A stretch of 64,000 nt of DNA from Methylomonas montana (GTDB lineage: Bacteria > Pseudomonadota > Gammaproteobacteria > Methylococcales > Methylomonadaceae): contig NZ_CP129884.1 of assembly GCF_030490285.1 (NCBI RefSeq), forward strand, positions 3,782,001 to 3,846,000, given 5' to 3'. The translations under genes and the position numbers were made by a program. The notes under the pieces were generated by a model. That model was not told the DNA's origin, did not search any database, and was given only the letters and a program-made list of their open reading frames with translations. Positions 50,779 through 59,787 of the stretch are shown here, piece after piece. The stretch's first letter is position 1, and the number at the start of each line of letters is the position of its first letter.

Positions 50779-51010
50779 ATAAAACTCTATAAGCAATTGA
50801 AAATGGAGAGATTATGACTATACCCAGTAATTCAGTCAAGAATTATCGCATGTCCACTTCCACTCGGAACACTTCCAACTAAACCCCAACTCTTAGGCCG
50901 ACAAGAATAGCCGTCGAGAATAATCTACCAACTTCGTCGCCTCATACTAGAATCAAGGATAATCGACACCTTAAAACCCCTTCCCCGATCAGTCCATTAG
51001 GAGGCTTATC

Positions 51011-51502
51011 ATGCTTATTACCTTCCTGAGACACGCTACCGCCGAAGAAGGCAGCCTATCCAAAACCGATGCCGACCGCTCGTTAATCGACAAGGGCGAA
51101 AAGCAAGTGAAACGGTTAGCCGCCTTTTGCCAGGCCAATCAGTTGATTCCGGGGACGATTTATTCCAGCCCGCTACTACGCGCGCAACAAACCGCAACGA
51201 TCCTGAACGAGCGATTACCCGGTTGCCCTGCGCCGCAAATAGTGGATTGGTTGGGCAGCGACACATCGGTGTCAACCCTGCTTTCCGAACTAAGCAAGCT
51301 AGTCGAACAAGGTCTGGACGACGTTTGGCTGGTAGGCCACGAACCGGATTTTTCCGAGATCATCGCCCGCGTATTAGCCACCGCTCCCTATAATATTATC
51401 GTCAAAAAAGCCTCCCTTACCCGCCTGGATGTCGACTTTTCCGATGTTCCCACGGCTAGATTGCTGTGGAGCGTACCAAACTCCCTGATGCGGCAAAAGT
51501 AA
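51011..51502 (+). CDS. sixA: Phosphohistidine phosphatase SixA family
   Basis: 163 aa. Histidine phosphatase fold: catalytic L-R-H-A (residues 6-9) in place of R-H-G, and V-G-H-E-P near 112. SixA removes phosphate from phosphohistidine on phosphotransfer proteins. ATG 51011 with a TAGGAGG ribosome site. Single gene. Confidence 0.9.
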   Translation: MLITFLRHATAEEGSLSKTDADRSLIDKGEKQVKRLAAFCQANQLIPGTIYSSPLLRAQQTATILNERLPGCPAPQIVDWLGSDTSVSTLLSELSKLVEQGLDDVWLVGHEPDFSEIIARVLATAPYNIIVKKASLTRLDVDFSDVPTARLLWSVPNSLMRQK

Positions 51503-51823
51503 ACATACCCATTGTCATCTCACCCGATGTTTCGACGAAGGACTGTTTGCGATCAAAAACCCAAGGCGGCCGCCCTCCGCCGCCGACATATACCAAGGCG
51601 TAACCGGACGCCAGCGCCATTCGATCCTCCATGGACAGGATACTCTGGAACCGACTTAAACCAGTGTGACCGGCATCGCTTCATATCGCGCCATTTGCCC
51701 TGTATGCCCTTTTACGATTGACACGACTTAAAGTTACCGGCTACTCTCGGTGGCAGCAACGGGCGCTGGCGCAAGTTGGTAAAAACTATAGGGCAAATTT
51801 TCACAGACAACAGGAGACATAAA
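51503..51823. other. Intergenic stretch
   Basis: About 320 bp with GC-rich low-meaning frames. I see no gene, RNA or clear promoter. Confidence 0.45.
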
Positions 51824-52249
51824 ATGACTGCAATTGTATTGACCGAGGAACAACGCGAAATCATTAGGCGCGACATGGATAGCCAGATAGAAATGCTATC
51901 CGATGAAGAAGTCGAGGCTTTAGCGAGCAAATTGAACAAAAAGATCGATATCCCGTTTATCCCGGAAGGCACCGAACAGGTCATTTTCGTCAAGACCGTT
52001 AAGCAATTCGACCGGATGTTGTATCAAAGCCTGCCCAACGAATTATATGGCCTGGTTAAAAATGCCAGCGCCGGCATTTCCGAAAAAGACGCGGAAGCGC
52101 TGAAATTGGTACTGGGCACTCGCCTGAACAACAGGCTCGATATTCCTTATGTGCCGGAATGGGTGGAACAGGAAATATTCGAACTGTTACTGGATTTGAT
52201 CGTGAAAGCCATGCGGAAGAAATACAGCATTATTGATCAGACAGCGTAG
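51824..52249 (+). CDS. Small protein with an internal repeat, unknown function
   Basis: 141 aa from ATG 51824 with CAGGAGAC upstream. Two similar segments: L-A-S-K-L-N-K-K-I-D-I-P-F-I-P-E (about 30-45) and L-G-T-R-L-N-N-R-L-D-I-P-Y-V-P-E (about 100-115), each followed by a Gln/Glu-x-I-F. This suggests an ancient duplication of a 70-residue helical unit. No known family recognised. Confidence 0.75.
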   Translation: MTAIVLTEEQREIIRRDMDSQIEMLSDEEVEALASKLNKKIDIPFIPEGTEQVIFVKTVKQFDRMLYQSLPNELYGLVKNASAGISEKDAEALKLVLGTRLNNRLDIPYVPEWVEQEIFELLLDLIVKAMRKKYSIIDQTA

Positions 52250-52292
52250 GCGCAAATCGCCCATTGCCGATTTACCGCTATCCGAAAATGGG

Positions 52293-52316
52293 TACACACG
52301 GTCTTTTCGCCGTGTA
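52293..52316 (-). terminator. Possible hairpin after nirJ
   Basis: ACACGG and CCGTGT around an 8-nt loop (52295-52315 region), downstream of the nirJ stop on the - strand. Short stem and no good T-tract; weak. Confidence 0.35.
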
Positions 52317-52384
52317 TGCGGTGGATAACTTTGCAAATAGCGGATCGCCTGGAGTCCTTTAGACGGGCCTCCAGAAAATCCGCT

Positions 52385-53524
52385 CTATGCGGCAATCTCC
52401 TCGTCGCCCAAATAGCAACCAGGATCCTCGGCCCAGAAATCGCCGGTCATTTGCTGAGCGCGGACGCGGGTGTTGCCGTTGCAAATACTTTGATAATGGC
52501 AAGTACCGCAACGCCCCCGCAAGGGCCGGGGCGAAGCTTTCAAACCGGCCATCAACGGATCGGACACATCCTGCCAAATCTCGGAAAACGGCCGTTTGCG
52601 GACATTGCCCAAACCGTAATGCCACCAGAAGGTATCGGGGTGGACGTTACCGAGGTTGTCTATATTGGCAACGTTGACGCCGGAGGCGTTGCCGCCCCAT
52701 TGCTCTAATTTGGCCTGGATATGTTCTGCTTGCTCGGGGAAGCGACGTTTAATCCAATGCAGAAAATACACCGCGTCGGCGTCGTTGTTGCCGGTCACCA
52801 CTTCCCGATGCAGACCTTGCTGCTCCCAGCTCAAGGATTTTTCAAATAATTTATCCATCACCTGCCGGGTCAATTGAAACTCGGCATCGTCCTTACGGTT
52901 TCTGTTACCACGGCCGCCGTAATTCAGATGCGACAGATAGAATTTGTCGATATCTTCGTTGTCCATCAATTGGAGCATCGCCCCGAAATCGTGGGCATTA
53001 TCCTGCGTCAAGGTAAATCGCACGCCGGCCTTGATACCATGGTCGCGACATAATCTGATGCCGGCCAGCGATGCGTCGAACGAACCTTGTTTCTGCCGAA
53101 ACTTGTCGTGCGCCTCGCGCATGCCGTCCAGGCTGACGCCGATATATTGATAGTCAATCGCGGCAATCTGCTCGATATTGCTTTGGTTGATCAGCGTGCC
53201 ATTACTGGACAGCGCCACGTAAAAGCCCATGTCGCGGGCCCGTTGTGAGATCGGAAAAATGTCGGGATGCAGCAACGGCTCGCCGCCCGACAGGATCAAC
53301 ACCGGCACTTTGAAAGCCTTAAGATCATCCATCACCGTATAAATTTCCGGCGTGGACAATTCGCCCGGAAAGTTGATGTCGGCGGAGGTGGTGTAGCAAT
53401 GCTTGCAGGTCAGGTTGCAACGGCGAATCAAATTCCAGATCACCACCGGCCCGGACGGTTTGCGCGCGGGTTTTATTGGAGTGGGATGCAACAGCTCGCG
53501 CATATATTGGCTTAGTCTAAACAT
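52385..53524 (-). CDS. nirJ: Heme d1 biosynthesis radical SAM protein NirJ
   Basis: 379 aa. Radical SAM motif C-x3-C-x2-C in R-R-C-N-L-T-C-K-H-C-Y-T near residue 35; C-terminal SPASM-like cysteines (R-C-G-T-C-H-Y-Q-S-I-C-N-G-N). NirJ swaps two propionates for oxo groups on didecarboxysiroheme. Last gene of the operon in the classical order nirF-D-L-G-H-J; 2-nt gap to nirH. Confidence 0.94.
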   Translation of the reverse strand: MFRLSQYMRELLHPTPIKPARKPSGPVVIWNLIRRCNLTCKHCYTTSADINFPGELSTPEIYTVMDDLKAFKVPVLILSGGEPLLHPDIFPISQRARDMGFYVALSSNGTLINQSNIEQIAAIDYQYIGVSLDGMREAHDKFRQKQGSFDASLAGIRLCRDHGIKAGVRFTLTQDNAHDFGAMLQLMDNEDIDKFYLSHLNYGGRGNRNRKDDAEFQLTRQVMDKLFEKSLSWEQQGLHREVVTGNNDADAVYFLHWIKRRFPEQAEHIQAKLEQWGGNASGVNVANIDNLGNVHPDTFWWHYGLGNVRKRPFSEIWQDVSDPLMAGLKASPRPLRGRCGTCHYQSICNGNTRVRAQQMTGDFWAEDPGCYLGDEEIAA

Positions 53525-53526
53525 CT

Positions 53527-54006
53527 CTACCCCGCGATCCTTAGACCGGTTTTTTTCAGAATTTTACTACTGTACAGCACCGTATGCCGGCGCGCGTCCT
53601 CGCCCAGCAAATCGGCGATCACGGCAATTTGCCGCTCAGCGTCCTGTTCAGTCTTGCCATGCACCATCGCAAACAAATTGTAAGGCCACTCCGGCAGATA
53701 GCGTGGCCGTTGATAGCAATGGCTGACGAAAGGTAGTTCTGCGACGCGCTGTCCCAGCGCGTCGACATGGTCATCGTCGACATCCCAGACCGTCATGCCG
53801 TTATAGCGGTAGCCCAGCTTGTAATGATTGGGCACCGCGGCGATGCGGCGGATGACGCCGGCCTGCTGCATGCCCACCATGCGCAGCATCACTTCCTGGG
53901 CGGTCAAACCCAGTTGCTCGGCGACGGCTTGGTAAGGCTCCGCGACCAATGGCAAGCCAGCCTGGGTCACCTGAATGATTTGCCTATCAGCAGCATCCAG
54001 CAGCAT
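53527..54006 (-). CDS. nirH: Siroheme decarboxylase subunit NirH
   Basis: 159 aa from ATG 54006, whose first base is shared with the last base of the nirG stop (TGATG). Lrp/AsnC-like fold with the helix D-A-A-D-R-Q-I-I-Q-V-T-Q-A-G-L-P-L-V and P-Y-x-x-V-A-E-Q-L-G. It has W-P-Y-N-L-F-A-M-V-H-G, which the H and L types share, and lacks the W-F-V-L/A-V-A of the D and G types. Works with NirD, L, G to remove two acetates from siroheme. Naming follows order. Confidence 0.9.
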   Translation of the reverse strand: MLLDAADRQIIQVTQAGLPLVAEPYQAVAEQLGLTAQEVMLRMVGMQQAGVIRRIAAVPNHYKLGYRYNGMTVWDVDDDHVDALGQRVAELPFVSHCYQRPRYLPEWPYNLFAMVHGKTEQDAERQIAVIADLLGEDARRHTVLYSSKILKKTGLRIAG

Positions 54007-54449
54007 CAGGCCTCCAGCTGCAAACCAACGTAATATTCGCTGATTTTCGGCATGTTGTAGACGATCAAACCGGTTTTTTTTTCGATCTCGGCGATCACGT
54101 TTTGCACCTGTTCCGGCTTCTCGGTGGCTAGTACGAACCACATGTTCAACGCATGATTGCGGGCGTAATTGTGGGCAACTTCCGGGAAGGCGTTGACGAT
54201 TTCGGCGACTTCGTCGAAACGCGCCCCCGGTGCTTTCAGCGCGGCCAGCGTCAAGGCACCGCCCATCTGCTCGGCGTGATACATCGGCCCAAAGCGGGAC
54301 AACACGCCGTCAGCCAGCATTGCTTGCAATCGATTCAGCAAATCAGTTTCCGTGATGCCCAGTTGTTCGGCGACTTGCCGATACGGCGACGCGCAGATCG
54401 GGAAGCCTTGTTGCAGGCAATTGATGATGGTTTTGTCGATGTCATCCAT
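54006..54449 (-). CDS. nirG: Siroheme decarboxylase subunit NirG
   Basis: 147 aa. Same Lrp-like fold; has N-M-W-F-V-L-A and A-F-P-E-V-A-H-N-Y-A-R-N-H, the D/G type. Pairs by type with NirH. 3-nt gap to nirL upstream. Naming by operon order. Confidence 0.9.
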   Translation of the reverse strand: MDDIDKTIINCLQQGFPICASPYRQVAEQLGITETDLLNRLQAMLADGVLSRFGPMYHAEQMGGALTLAALKAPGARFDEVAEIVNAFPEVAHNYARNHALNMWFVLATEKPEQVQNVIAEIEKKTGLIVYNMPKISEYYVGLQLEA

Positions 54450-54452
54450 GTT

Positions 54453-55022
54453 TCAAACGGCGGGCAACCCGAATCCTGACTGGTTTTGAAACTCGACGGG
54501 TGAATGTTGACGATGCTCAGCCCTACTCTTCTCGCGGACCGCTGTGTTGCGCGCATAAATCGCCCCCCGCTGTTTGAAACAGCGGCGGCTAAACAAGACT
54601 TCATACGCATAATCGGTCAACTGGCAGGCATGACGCAATTCGGCCCATTGCTCCAGCACGACTTCCCGGCTCTTGCCGTGAATCATGCAATACAGGCTGT
54701 AAGGCCAGACCTCGCCCTGGCGTGGCCGTTGATAGCAGAGATTCACGCATGGCTGTAGGCTGATCAGTGCCCCGATTTCGCCGACGCGTTCGTCAGGCAC
54801 ATTCATCACGATCATCGCGTTGGCTTGATAGCCGAGCGCTCGGTGTTTGACCACCACGCCCCAGCGCTTGATCAGACCTTGGGATTTAAGCCTTGCCAGA
54901 CGTTCGATGACTTCTTGCTCGGCAATCGCCAATTTTTCCCCGATTACCTCATAAGGCCGGGCGGCGATAGGCAAACCAGCCTGCACGGCGGCTATTAATT
55001 GATAATCGATGGCGTCAATCAT
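54453..55022 (-). CDS. nirL: Siroheme decarboxylase subunit NirL
   Basis: 189 aa. Lrp-like fold with the H/L-type marks C-Y-Q-R-P and W-P-Y-S-L-Y-C-M-I-H-G. It has a 30-residue C-terminal tail rich in R, Q, S and F that the other three subunits lack. Overlaps nirD by 8 nt. Confidence 0.9.
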   Translation of the reverse strand: MIDAIDYQLIAAVQAGLPIAARPYEVIGEKLAIAEQEVIERLARLKSQGLIKRWGVVVKHRALGYQANAMIVMNVPDERVGEIGALISLQPCVNLCYQRPRQGEVWPYSLYCMIHGKSREVVLEQWAELRHACQLTDYAYEVLFSRRCFKQRGAIYARNTAVREKSRAEHRQHSPVEFQNQSGFGLPAV

Positions 55023-55470
55023 GCAGATTCAATTCAAAACCCAAATTGATGAAATAATCGGCCAGCATCGGCAATAACATGGTTTTGTAACCGGTCTTGG
55101 CTTCGATGTCGGCAATCACGCTGTACAGATGGCCTTCATCGTCGGCCACCGCCACAAACCACAGATTGAAACGGTTCTCGCGCTCATAGTTATGATTGAC
55201 TTCCGGATAAGCGTTGACCAGTTCGGCAACCCGCGCCAAATCAGCTTCCGGCACCGCCATTGCCACCAGCGCGCTGCTACCTATGCTGTTGGGCGCGATG
55301 ACCGGACCGATGCGGCTGATCATTTGCTGCTCGGACAGCTCATAAAAGGCATCCAACACTTCCTCCTCGCTGACGCCGAGTTGCTCGGCGATGTCGCGGT
55401 AAGGGGTCGGACTCAGCGGAAAATCCTGCTGATAGTCGTTGAGCAGGCGTTTGTGCAAGGGTGCCAGCAT
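55015..55470 (-). CDS. nirD: Siroheme decarboxylase subunit NirD
   Basis: 151 aa. Lrp-like fold of the D/G type, with A-Y-P-E-V-N-H-N-Y-E-R-E-N-R-F-N-L-W-F-V-A. One base separates it from the nirF stop. The four decarboxylase subunits D, L, G, H alternate D/G and H/L type, as expected of two heterodimers. Confidence 0.9.
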   Translation of the reverse strand: MLAPLHKRLLNDYQQDFPLSPTPYRDIAEQLGVSEEEVLDAFYELSEQQMISRIGPVIAPNSIGSSALVAMAVPEADLARVAELVNAYPEVNHNYERENRFNLWFVAVADDEGHLYSVIADIEAKTGYKTMLLPMLADYFINLGFELNLHD

Positions 55471-55471
55471 G

Positions 55472-56650
55472 TTACCAGCCTATCCTGTTCGCGCGGTCGC
55501 TGAAGAATATGCCGCTGGGCTTTTGCGCCGGTAGGCGAGCGGTCTCGACGAAGGTCTCGGTGTCGTAGACCATCACCCTGTCCTCGTCGCGCACCGCCAG
55601 CCACACCGCTTCGCCGCGCGGACTGAATTCCATGTGCAGCACGGCTTTACCGGGTTGCAGGGTTTTGACGATGTTAAAGTCTTTCAAGTCGATGACTTGC
55701 ACAGTATGATTATCCGGGAAAGCAAAATTCACCCAGACCTGCCGCCCGTCCGGCCGCGAGGTGACAAACACCGGCTGGCCGGCCACCGGAATCCGTTTGA
55801 CCAACTCCCATTCGCGGGTATCGATCACCAAGACTTCATGCAAACCGACAGCCGGCACCAACAGCCAATCGCCGGCTACGGTCCAGCCTTCCAGATGCGG
55901 CATTTTGTAGACCGGCATTTGCTCGTCATCCTTGCCGTAGTCTTCCAGGATATGTTCGACACCCTTCTCCGGCTGCCACAAATCCAGCAAAGACAAGCCT
56001 TTTTCGCCGAACAAACCGGCAGCGTAGAAATGGCCGTCCGGCGTCAGCAAGGCATCGTAAGGCTGCTTGCCGATGTCTTTAAATTTCTTGACGATGGGCT
56101 GACGCGGATTCTTGGCGTCGATCAACCAAATTTCGTTAGCTTCGAACAAACTGCAAACGAAGCGTTGGCCCGGTGCATCGACCAAACCCACCACTTTGGA
56201 TAATTTGTTGTCTTCGCCGTAACCGGCGGGGATTTCGGCCAGTTGTTCCAGCGTCACGGCGTCGAACAGCTTCACCCCGCCGGGCGTGTAATTGGAAACA
56301 GCAATAACTTTGCCATCCTGAGAAATCGCCCCGCCGATGCTGTTGCCAGCCTGGATGATGCGTTTATCGATTTTATCTTGGAGTAAATCGATCTTGGTCA
56401 AACCGCCGTCGCGGCCGAACACATAGGCGTAGCGCTGGTCGCGGGAGAAGACTACCGAGGCGTGGGATAAATCGCCCAAACCTTCGATACGGCTCAGTGA
56501 CGCCGGTTTCGTGGTATTGACGATCTGTATACTGCCGGTTTCGCGTTCGATCACTACGCCGAGATCGCCGGTAGCTCTAAGTTCCGCATGACTGGGTAAC
56601 GCAGACGACAACAGGAAAATCAGGAGATACCGGGAATAAGAAAGTTTCAT
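55472..56650 (-). CDS. nirF: Heme d1 biosynthesis protein NirF
   Basis: 392 aa. Signal peptide or lipid anchor-less export signal at the N-terminus (L-L-I-F-L-L-S-S-A-L-P-S-H-A). An eight-bladed propeller like the d1 domain of NirS, but with no cytochrome domain. Ends P-S-G-I-F-F-S-D-R-A-N-R-I-G. NirF is the periplasmic enzyme that acts late on heme d1. In the operon before nirD. Confidence 0.93.
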   Translation of the reverse strand: MKLSYSRYLLIFLLSSALPSHAELRATGDLGVVIERETGSIQIVNTTKPASLSRIEGLGDLSHASVVFSRDQRYAYVFGRDGGLTKIDLLQDKIDKRIIQAGNSIGGAISQDGKVIAVSNYTPGGVKLFDAVTLEQLAEIPAGYGEDNKLSKVVGLVDAPGQRFVCSLFEANEIWLIDAKNPRQPIVKKFKDIGKQPYDALLTPDGHFYAAGLFGEKGLSLLDLWQPEKGVEHILEDYGKDDEQMPVYKMPHLEGWTVAGDWLLVPAVGLHEVLVIDTREWELVKRIPVAGQPVFVTSRPDGRQVWVNFAFPDNHTVQVIDLKDFNIVKTLQPGKAVLHMEFSPRGEAVWLAVRDEDRVMVYDTETFVETARLPAQKPSGIFFSDRANRIGW

Positions 56651-56731
56651 AGGGCGCGTGTTAATTAGCGACGATCATTCAAGAAGTAAAGCCCATTAAG
56701 CGGCTAAGCCCAGCGATTACCAAAACAACTC

Positions 56732-57034
56732 TCAACGCTTTCTTAGTTGCTGAATCAACCAGCCAGTTTCATCGACACTCAAAAAAGTCTTCCAGGGCGG
56801 CATAGCGGTGCCGGCTCGGCCGTTTTGGATAGCATCGAGCAACAACGCATCGCTTTTATCGGCCAATGCTTCCGGCATCAGCGACGGCCCCAAACCGCCT
56901 TTCGGCGGCAGGCCGTGGCAGGAGCCGCAGTCATGCTTGAGCATATTCAGCAATTCCTGCTGCCTTTGCGGATTGGGTTGGTCCGCAAAGGCGCCGGTAG
57001 AAAGCAAGCCGAGCAACAGCCAGCGATAGCCCAT
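56732..57034 (-). CDS. nirC: Small cytochrome c (NirC-like, c55x)
   Basis: 100 aa. Signal peptide then one heme site C-G-S-C-H-G near residue 36, and a Met ligand likely in A-M-P-P-W. NirC is an electron donor for NirS and needed for d1 maturation in Pseudomonas. Two-nt gap to the upstream cytochrome gene, and 81 nt to nirF. Confidence 0.82.
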   Translation of the reverse strand: MGYRWLLLGLLSTGAFADQPNPQRQQELLNMLKHDCGSCHGLPPKGGLGPSLMPEALADKSDALLLDAIQNGRAGTAMPPWKTFLSVDETGWLIQQLRKR

Positions 57035-57036
57035 TA

Positions 57037-57348
57037 TTAAGGTTTAACGCTGCCGTAATACGCGGCGATGTCGTTGATTTCGGCATCGGTCAGCGAACCG
57101 GCAATCGCGTTCATGATGTCGGATTTCCGAGTCTTGTCGCGGTACTGCTTGATCGCGGTTTTCAAATACTCGGGATCGCGGCCGCCCAAGGGGGGGAAAG
57201 GCGCATCGGCGCTGGGCATCCGGATACCGTGACATTGCGCGCATACCGCGCCTGCCTTGTATTGACCGACATACAGACTAGTCGCCTGAACGCTACCGGC
57301 GGTGAACAGCCCCGCCAACAGCGTCACGATAAAAGGAGTCATCTTCAT
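57037..57348 (-). CDS. Small cytochrome c (NirM-like position)
   Basis: 103 aa. Signal peptide M-K-M-T-P-F-I-V-T-L-L-A-G-L-F-T-A-G; heme site C-A-Q-C-H-G near 36; a Met ligand may be in D-I-M-N-A-I-A. Starts 4 nt inside the end of the cd1 gene (ATGA). In the nirS-M-C-F order it takes the place of NirM, but its sequence is of c553/c5 type rather than plain c551. Confidence 0.82.
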   Translation of the reverse strand: MKMTPFIVTLLAGLFTAGSVQATSLYVGQYKAGAVCAQCHGIRMPSADAPFPPLGGRDPEYLKTAIKQYRDKTRKSDIMNAIAGSLTDAEINDIAAYYGSVKP

Positions 57349-58925
57349 TTTGATTGCTCCATTTCGTCAGGCGACAAGCCGCGAGTCATGTATTTGACCC
57401 GGCCGCGCGAGAAGATACCAGCGGGACTTTCCATCGGCACGGAAGCGACTTTTTGCAGGGTGTTGGAATCGTAAACCACCACTTCGTCGCCGTTATAGCC
57501 GGCGCTGATATACAGGAACTTGCCGTCGGCACTGTACTCGGGGAAGTAGGCATGACCGCCAACATCCAGGGTTCTCACCACTTCCAGGGTTTTCTTGTCG
57601 ATCAATTGTACAGTGCGGGCGCGTCTGTCCTTGCTGATGATGTCAACCGCGACATAAGGCGCGTTGGCATGTGCGGCCGGCGATTCGGTGCCGCCGGAAA
57701 CCGGTACTTGTTTGACGACTTCCATTTTATCCAGGTCCCAAACGCTGACCACGGTTTTGTCGCAATCGCCGAAGTTGGTGCCGAAGCCCAAGGTACGGCC
57801 GTCAACTTTCACTGCCGAACCGCCGCCAACGTGCGGCACACAGCCGGCTTCCAGTTTTTTGATGATTTCGCGTTTTTCCAGGTCGATGGCCGCGACGATG
57901 CTGTCGTCGTAAGAAGCAATCATCAATTTTTTGCCGCCATGGGTCAGGAAAGCGTCATGCAAATGCCGACCGACGTTCTCGATCCGGGTGACAGGGAAAC
58001 CTTCTTTGTTCAGATCAATCACCCAAACCTGGCCGGCGTTTTCCAATGCGATTGCAAAGATGTCCGCATACGGCGTGCCAATGATCATGCCGGAGTCGGA
58101 TGAAACATGTTTACCATCCGGATCGGTGCCTTCCAGTTCGAAGGTTTTCAACGGCTCCAGCGTGTCGGCATCCAGAATCACCGCGTTATGAGGCACGAAG
58201 GAACCGGCCATGATGTATTTGCCGTCACGGGACACACCCATGCCGGGGCCGTTCCAGCCGGTTTTGATGCTGCGCACCGCTTGCATGGAATACAAATCAA
58301 CCTTGAAAATCTCGGCGGTGTCGGTTTTTACATAGGCCCAACGCGGATTGGCCGGGTTGAAATCGATGATGTGCGCCGCCGTGCCTGTCGGTACTTCGCC
58401 GACTTTTTGATGCGTGGTGCTGTTGATGAAGATGGCTTTAGAGCCTTCGCCACGGCCGTATTTGCCGCGTGCCGCCACGCCGATCAAATTTTCGAATTTG
58501 TCGTCGATTTGGAAGGTAGGCTTGCTGGGCAGCGTGCTTTCGTCTTTGACATAGACTTTCAACGACTTTTTCATGTCGTCGATAGTCCAGGCCGGATTGG
58601 GTTGTTTTGGCGTTTCTTGCAGATGTTTGATCACGCCGCGAATTTCGTCGTCGCTCAGCTTGCCGTAAAATGGAGGCATCAAGGTATCGAAGCTGCCGGC
58701 CATCACGATGGTGCGCAATGCGGTCGGGCTACGGCCTTTCAATGTAGCAGAGTTGAGCGCCGGCGCCAGATAACCGCCGTGATCGGAACCGTGGCAGCTG
58801 GCGCAATTGTCTTGATACAACTTATGGAAATCGTCGGATTTTGCCATTGCCACTCCGGATGACAACAGCATGGCGATAGAACTCGCCAGTAGGGATTTAT
58901 TCAGCATTTTTATAGTATTTTTCAT
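57345..58925 (-). CDS. Cytochrome cd1 protein: nitrite reductase NirS or dihydro-heme d1 dehydrogenase NirN
   Basis: 526 aa with signal peptide (to about 28), a cytochrome c domain with C-A-S-C-H-G near 42, then an eight-bladed d1 propeller. Candidate d1-pocket histidines: G-R-H-L-H-D-A-F and G-C-V-P-H-V-G-G-G. Position as first gene of nirS-M-C-F-D-L-G-H-J suggests NirS. But the C-terminus is E-S-P-A-G-I-F-S-R, like NirF (P-S-G-I-F-F), whereas NirS ends, as I recall, G-K/R-F-N-V-Y-N-T-x-H-D-V-Y, and the length is between NirN and NirS. So the enzyme is either a divergent NirS or a NirN-like protein. Confidence 0.85.
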   Translation of the reverse strand: MKNTIKMLNKSLLASSIAMLLSSGVAMAKSDDFHKLYQDNCASCHGSDHGGYLAPALNSATLKGRSPTALRTIVMAGSFDTLMPPFYGKLSDDEIRGVIKHLQETPKQPNPAWTIDDMKKSLKVYVKDESTLPSKPTFQIDDKFENLIGVAARGKYGRGEGSKAIFINSTTHQKVGEVPTGTAAHIIDFNPANPRWAYVKTDTAEIFKVDLYSMQAVRSIKTGWNGPGMGVSRDGKYIMAGSFVPHNAVILDADTLEPLKTFELEGTDPDGKHVSSDSGMIIGTPYADIFAIALENAGQVWVIDLNKEGFPVTRIENVGRHLHDAFLTHGGKKLMIASYDDSIVAAIDLEKREIIKKLEAGCVPHVGGGSAVKVDGRTLGFGTNFGDCDKTVVSVWDLDKMEVVKQVPVSGGTESPAAHANAPYVAVDIISKDRRARTVQLIDKKTLEVVRTLDVGGHAYFPEYSADGKFLYISAGYNGDEVVVYDSNTLQKVASVPMESPAGIFSRGRVKYMTRGLSPDEMEQSK

Positions 58926-59130
58926 TTAAAATTCCTGCCACCCGCAAGTTAAAAAAAAGAGCCAACTTGGTGCATTAAACCATAAAAGACCGGGACGAAC
59001 AGCCACCCGATTTAGCATGGTAAAATAACAGCTTGTTGACTCCAGGCCGATGTTATAAAGTAAAGTTTCGATTCGCTATCAATTTACTCCTTGAAACCTC
59101 GCCTTGTCAACCTTGTGGGTCACGAAGAGA
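58926..59130. promoter_or_regulatory. Divergent promoter region of the nir operon and MarR-like gene
   Basis: 205 bp between the cd1 gene (- strand) and the MarR-like gene (+ strand). It holds both promoters. No FNR/Dnr box (TTGAT-N4-ATCAA) was found; the nearest is a partial CGATTCGCTATCAA near 59069-59082, which I do not trust. Confidence 0.5.
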
Positions 59131-59703
59131 ATGCAATTTATGCAACAAACTGATATATATGAACTTATTGAGTGCATGACTACGCTAATCCGTTCGGAAG
59201 AACGGAAAAAATGCACCGAACTGGGTTTGCAACCGGTGCACTTTCAAGTGCTCAATTACTTATCGCGCTGTAACAAATATAGCAACACGCCGGCCGCGGT
59301 AGCCAATTATCTGGGTATGACCCGCGGCACGGTGTCGCAATCGCTGATTATTCTGGAGAAAAAGGGCTATATCGGCAAAACCCCGGATACCAACGACAAA
59401 CGCGTCGTGCATTTGCAGTTGTTGCCGGATGGTGCGGCGATATTGCAGCAAGCTCGTCCGTCCGACCTATTCCATGGTGCCACCGCAATCCTGCGAAGCA
59501 GCGATTCTCCGCCATCCGATGCCAACGTGTTTCAGCAAGCGCTGACCGCGTTGCAAAAAGCCAACCAATCACAATCGTTCGGCGTCTGCAAAACCTGCCG
59601 TAATTTCAGCGAAAAGGACGGCGGATTTTTCTGCCAGCTCACCCAGGAAAAGCTCAGCAACGACGATAGCGAACAAATCTGTCAGGAACACAATCCTGTC
59701 TGA
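59131..59703 (+). CDS. MarR-family regulator with cysteine-rich C-terminal tail
   Basis: 190 aa from ATG 59131 (a TTG at 59104 would extend it). Winged-helix domain at about 35-110 with A-A-V-A-N-Y-L-G-M-T-R-G-T-V-S-Q-S as recognition part and D-K-R in the wing. The last 40 residues hold C-x2-C-x11-C-x15-C, which could bind an iron-sulfur cluster or zinc. Divergent from the nir operon, so it is a candidate sensor of redox or NO for that operon (inference). Confidence 0.85.
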   Translation: MQFMQQTDIYELIECMTTLIRSEERKKCTELGLQPVHFQVLNYLSRCNKYSNTPAAVANYLGMTRGTVSQSLIILEKKGYIGKTPDTNDKRVVHLQLLPDGAAILQQARPSDLFHGATAILRSSDSPPSDANVFQQALTALQKANQSQSFGVCKTCRNFSEKDGGFFCQLTQEKLSNDDSEQICQEHNPV

Positions 59704-59787
59704 CTTTCTCAACGCTATCGGCGCCACGCCGGCTACACGCGGCCGGATTAATGCTGTTTTGATTATGTTTTTGAGGGTCGATTAGCC

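Noticed and set aside
59069..59082. Possible FNR/Dnr box in the nir promoter region
   Set aside because: Only the ATCAA half fits; the other half is CGATT rather than TTGAT.
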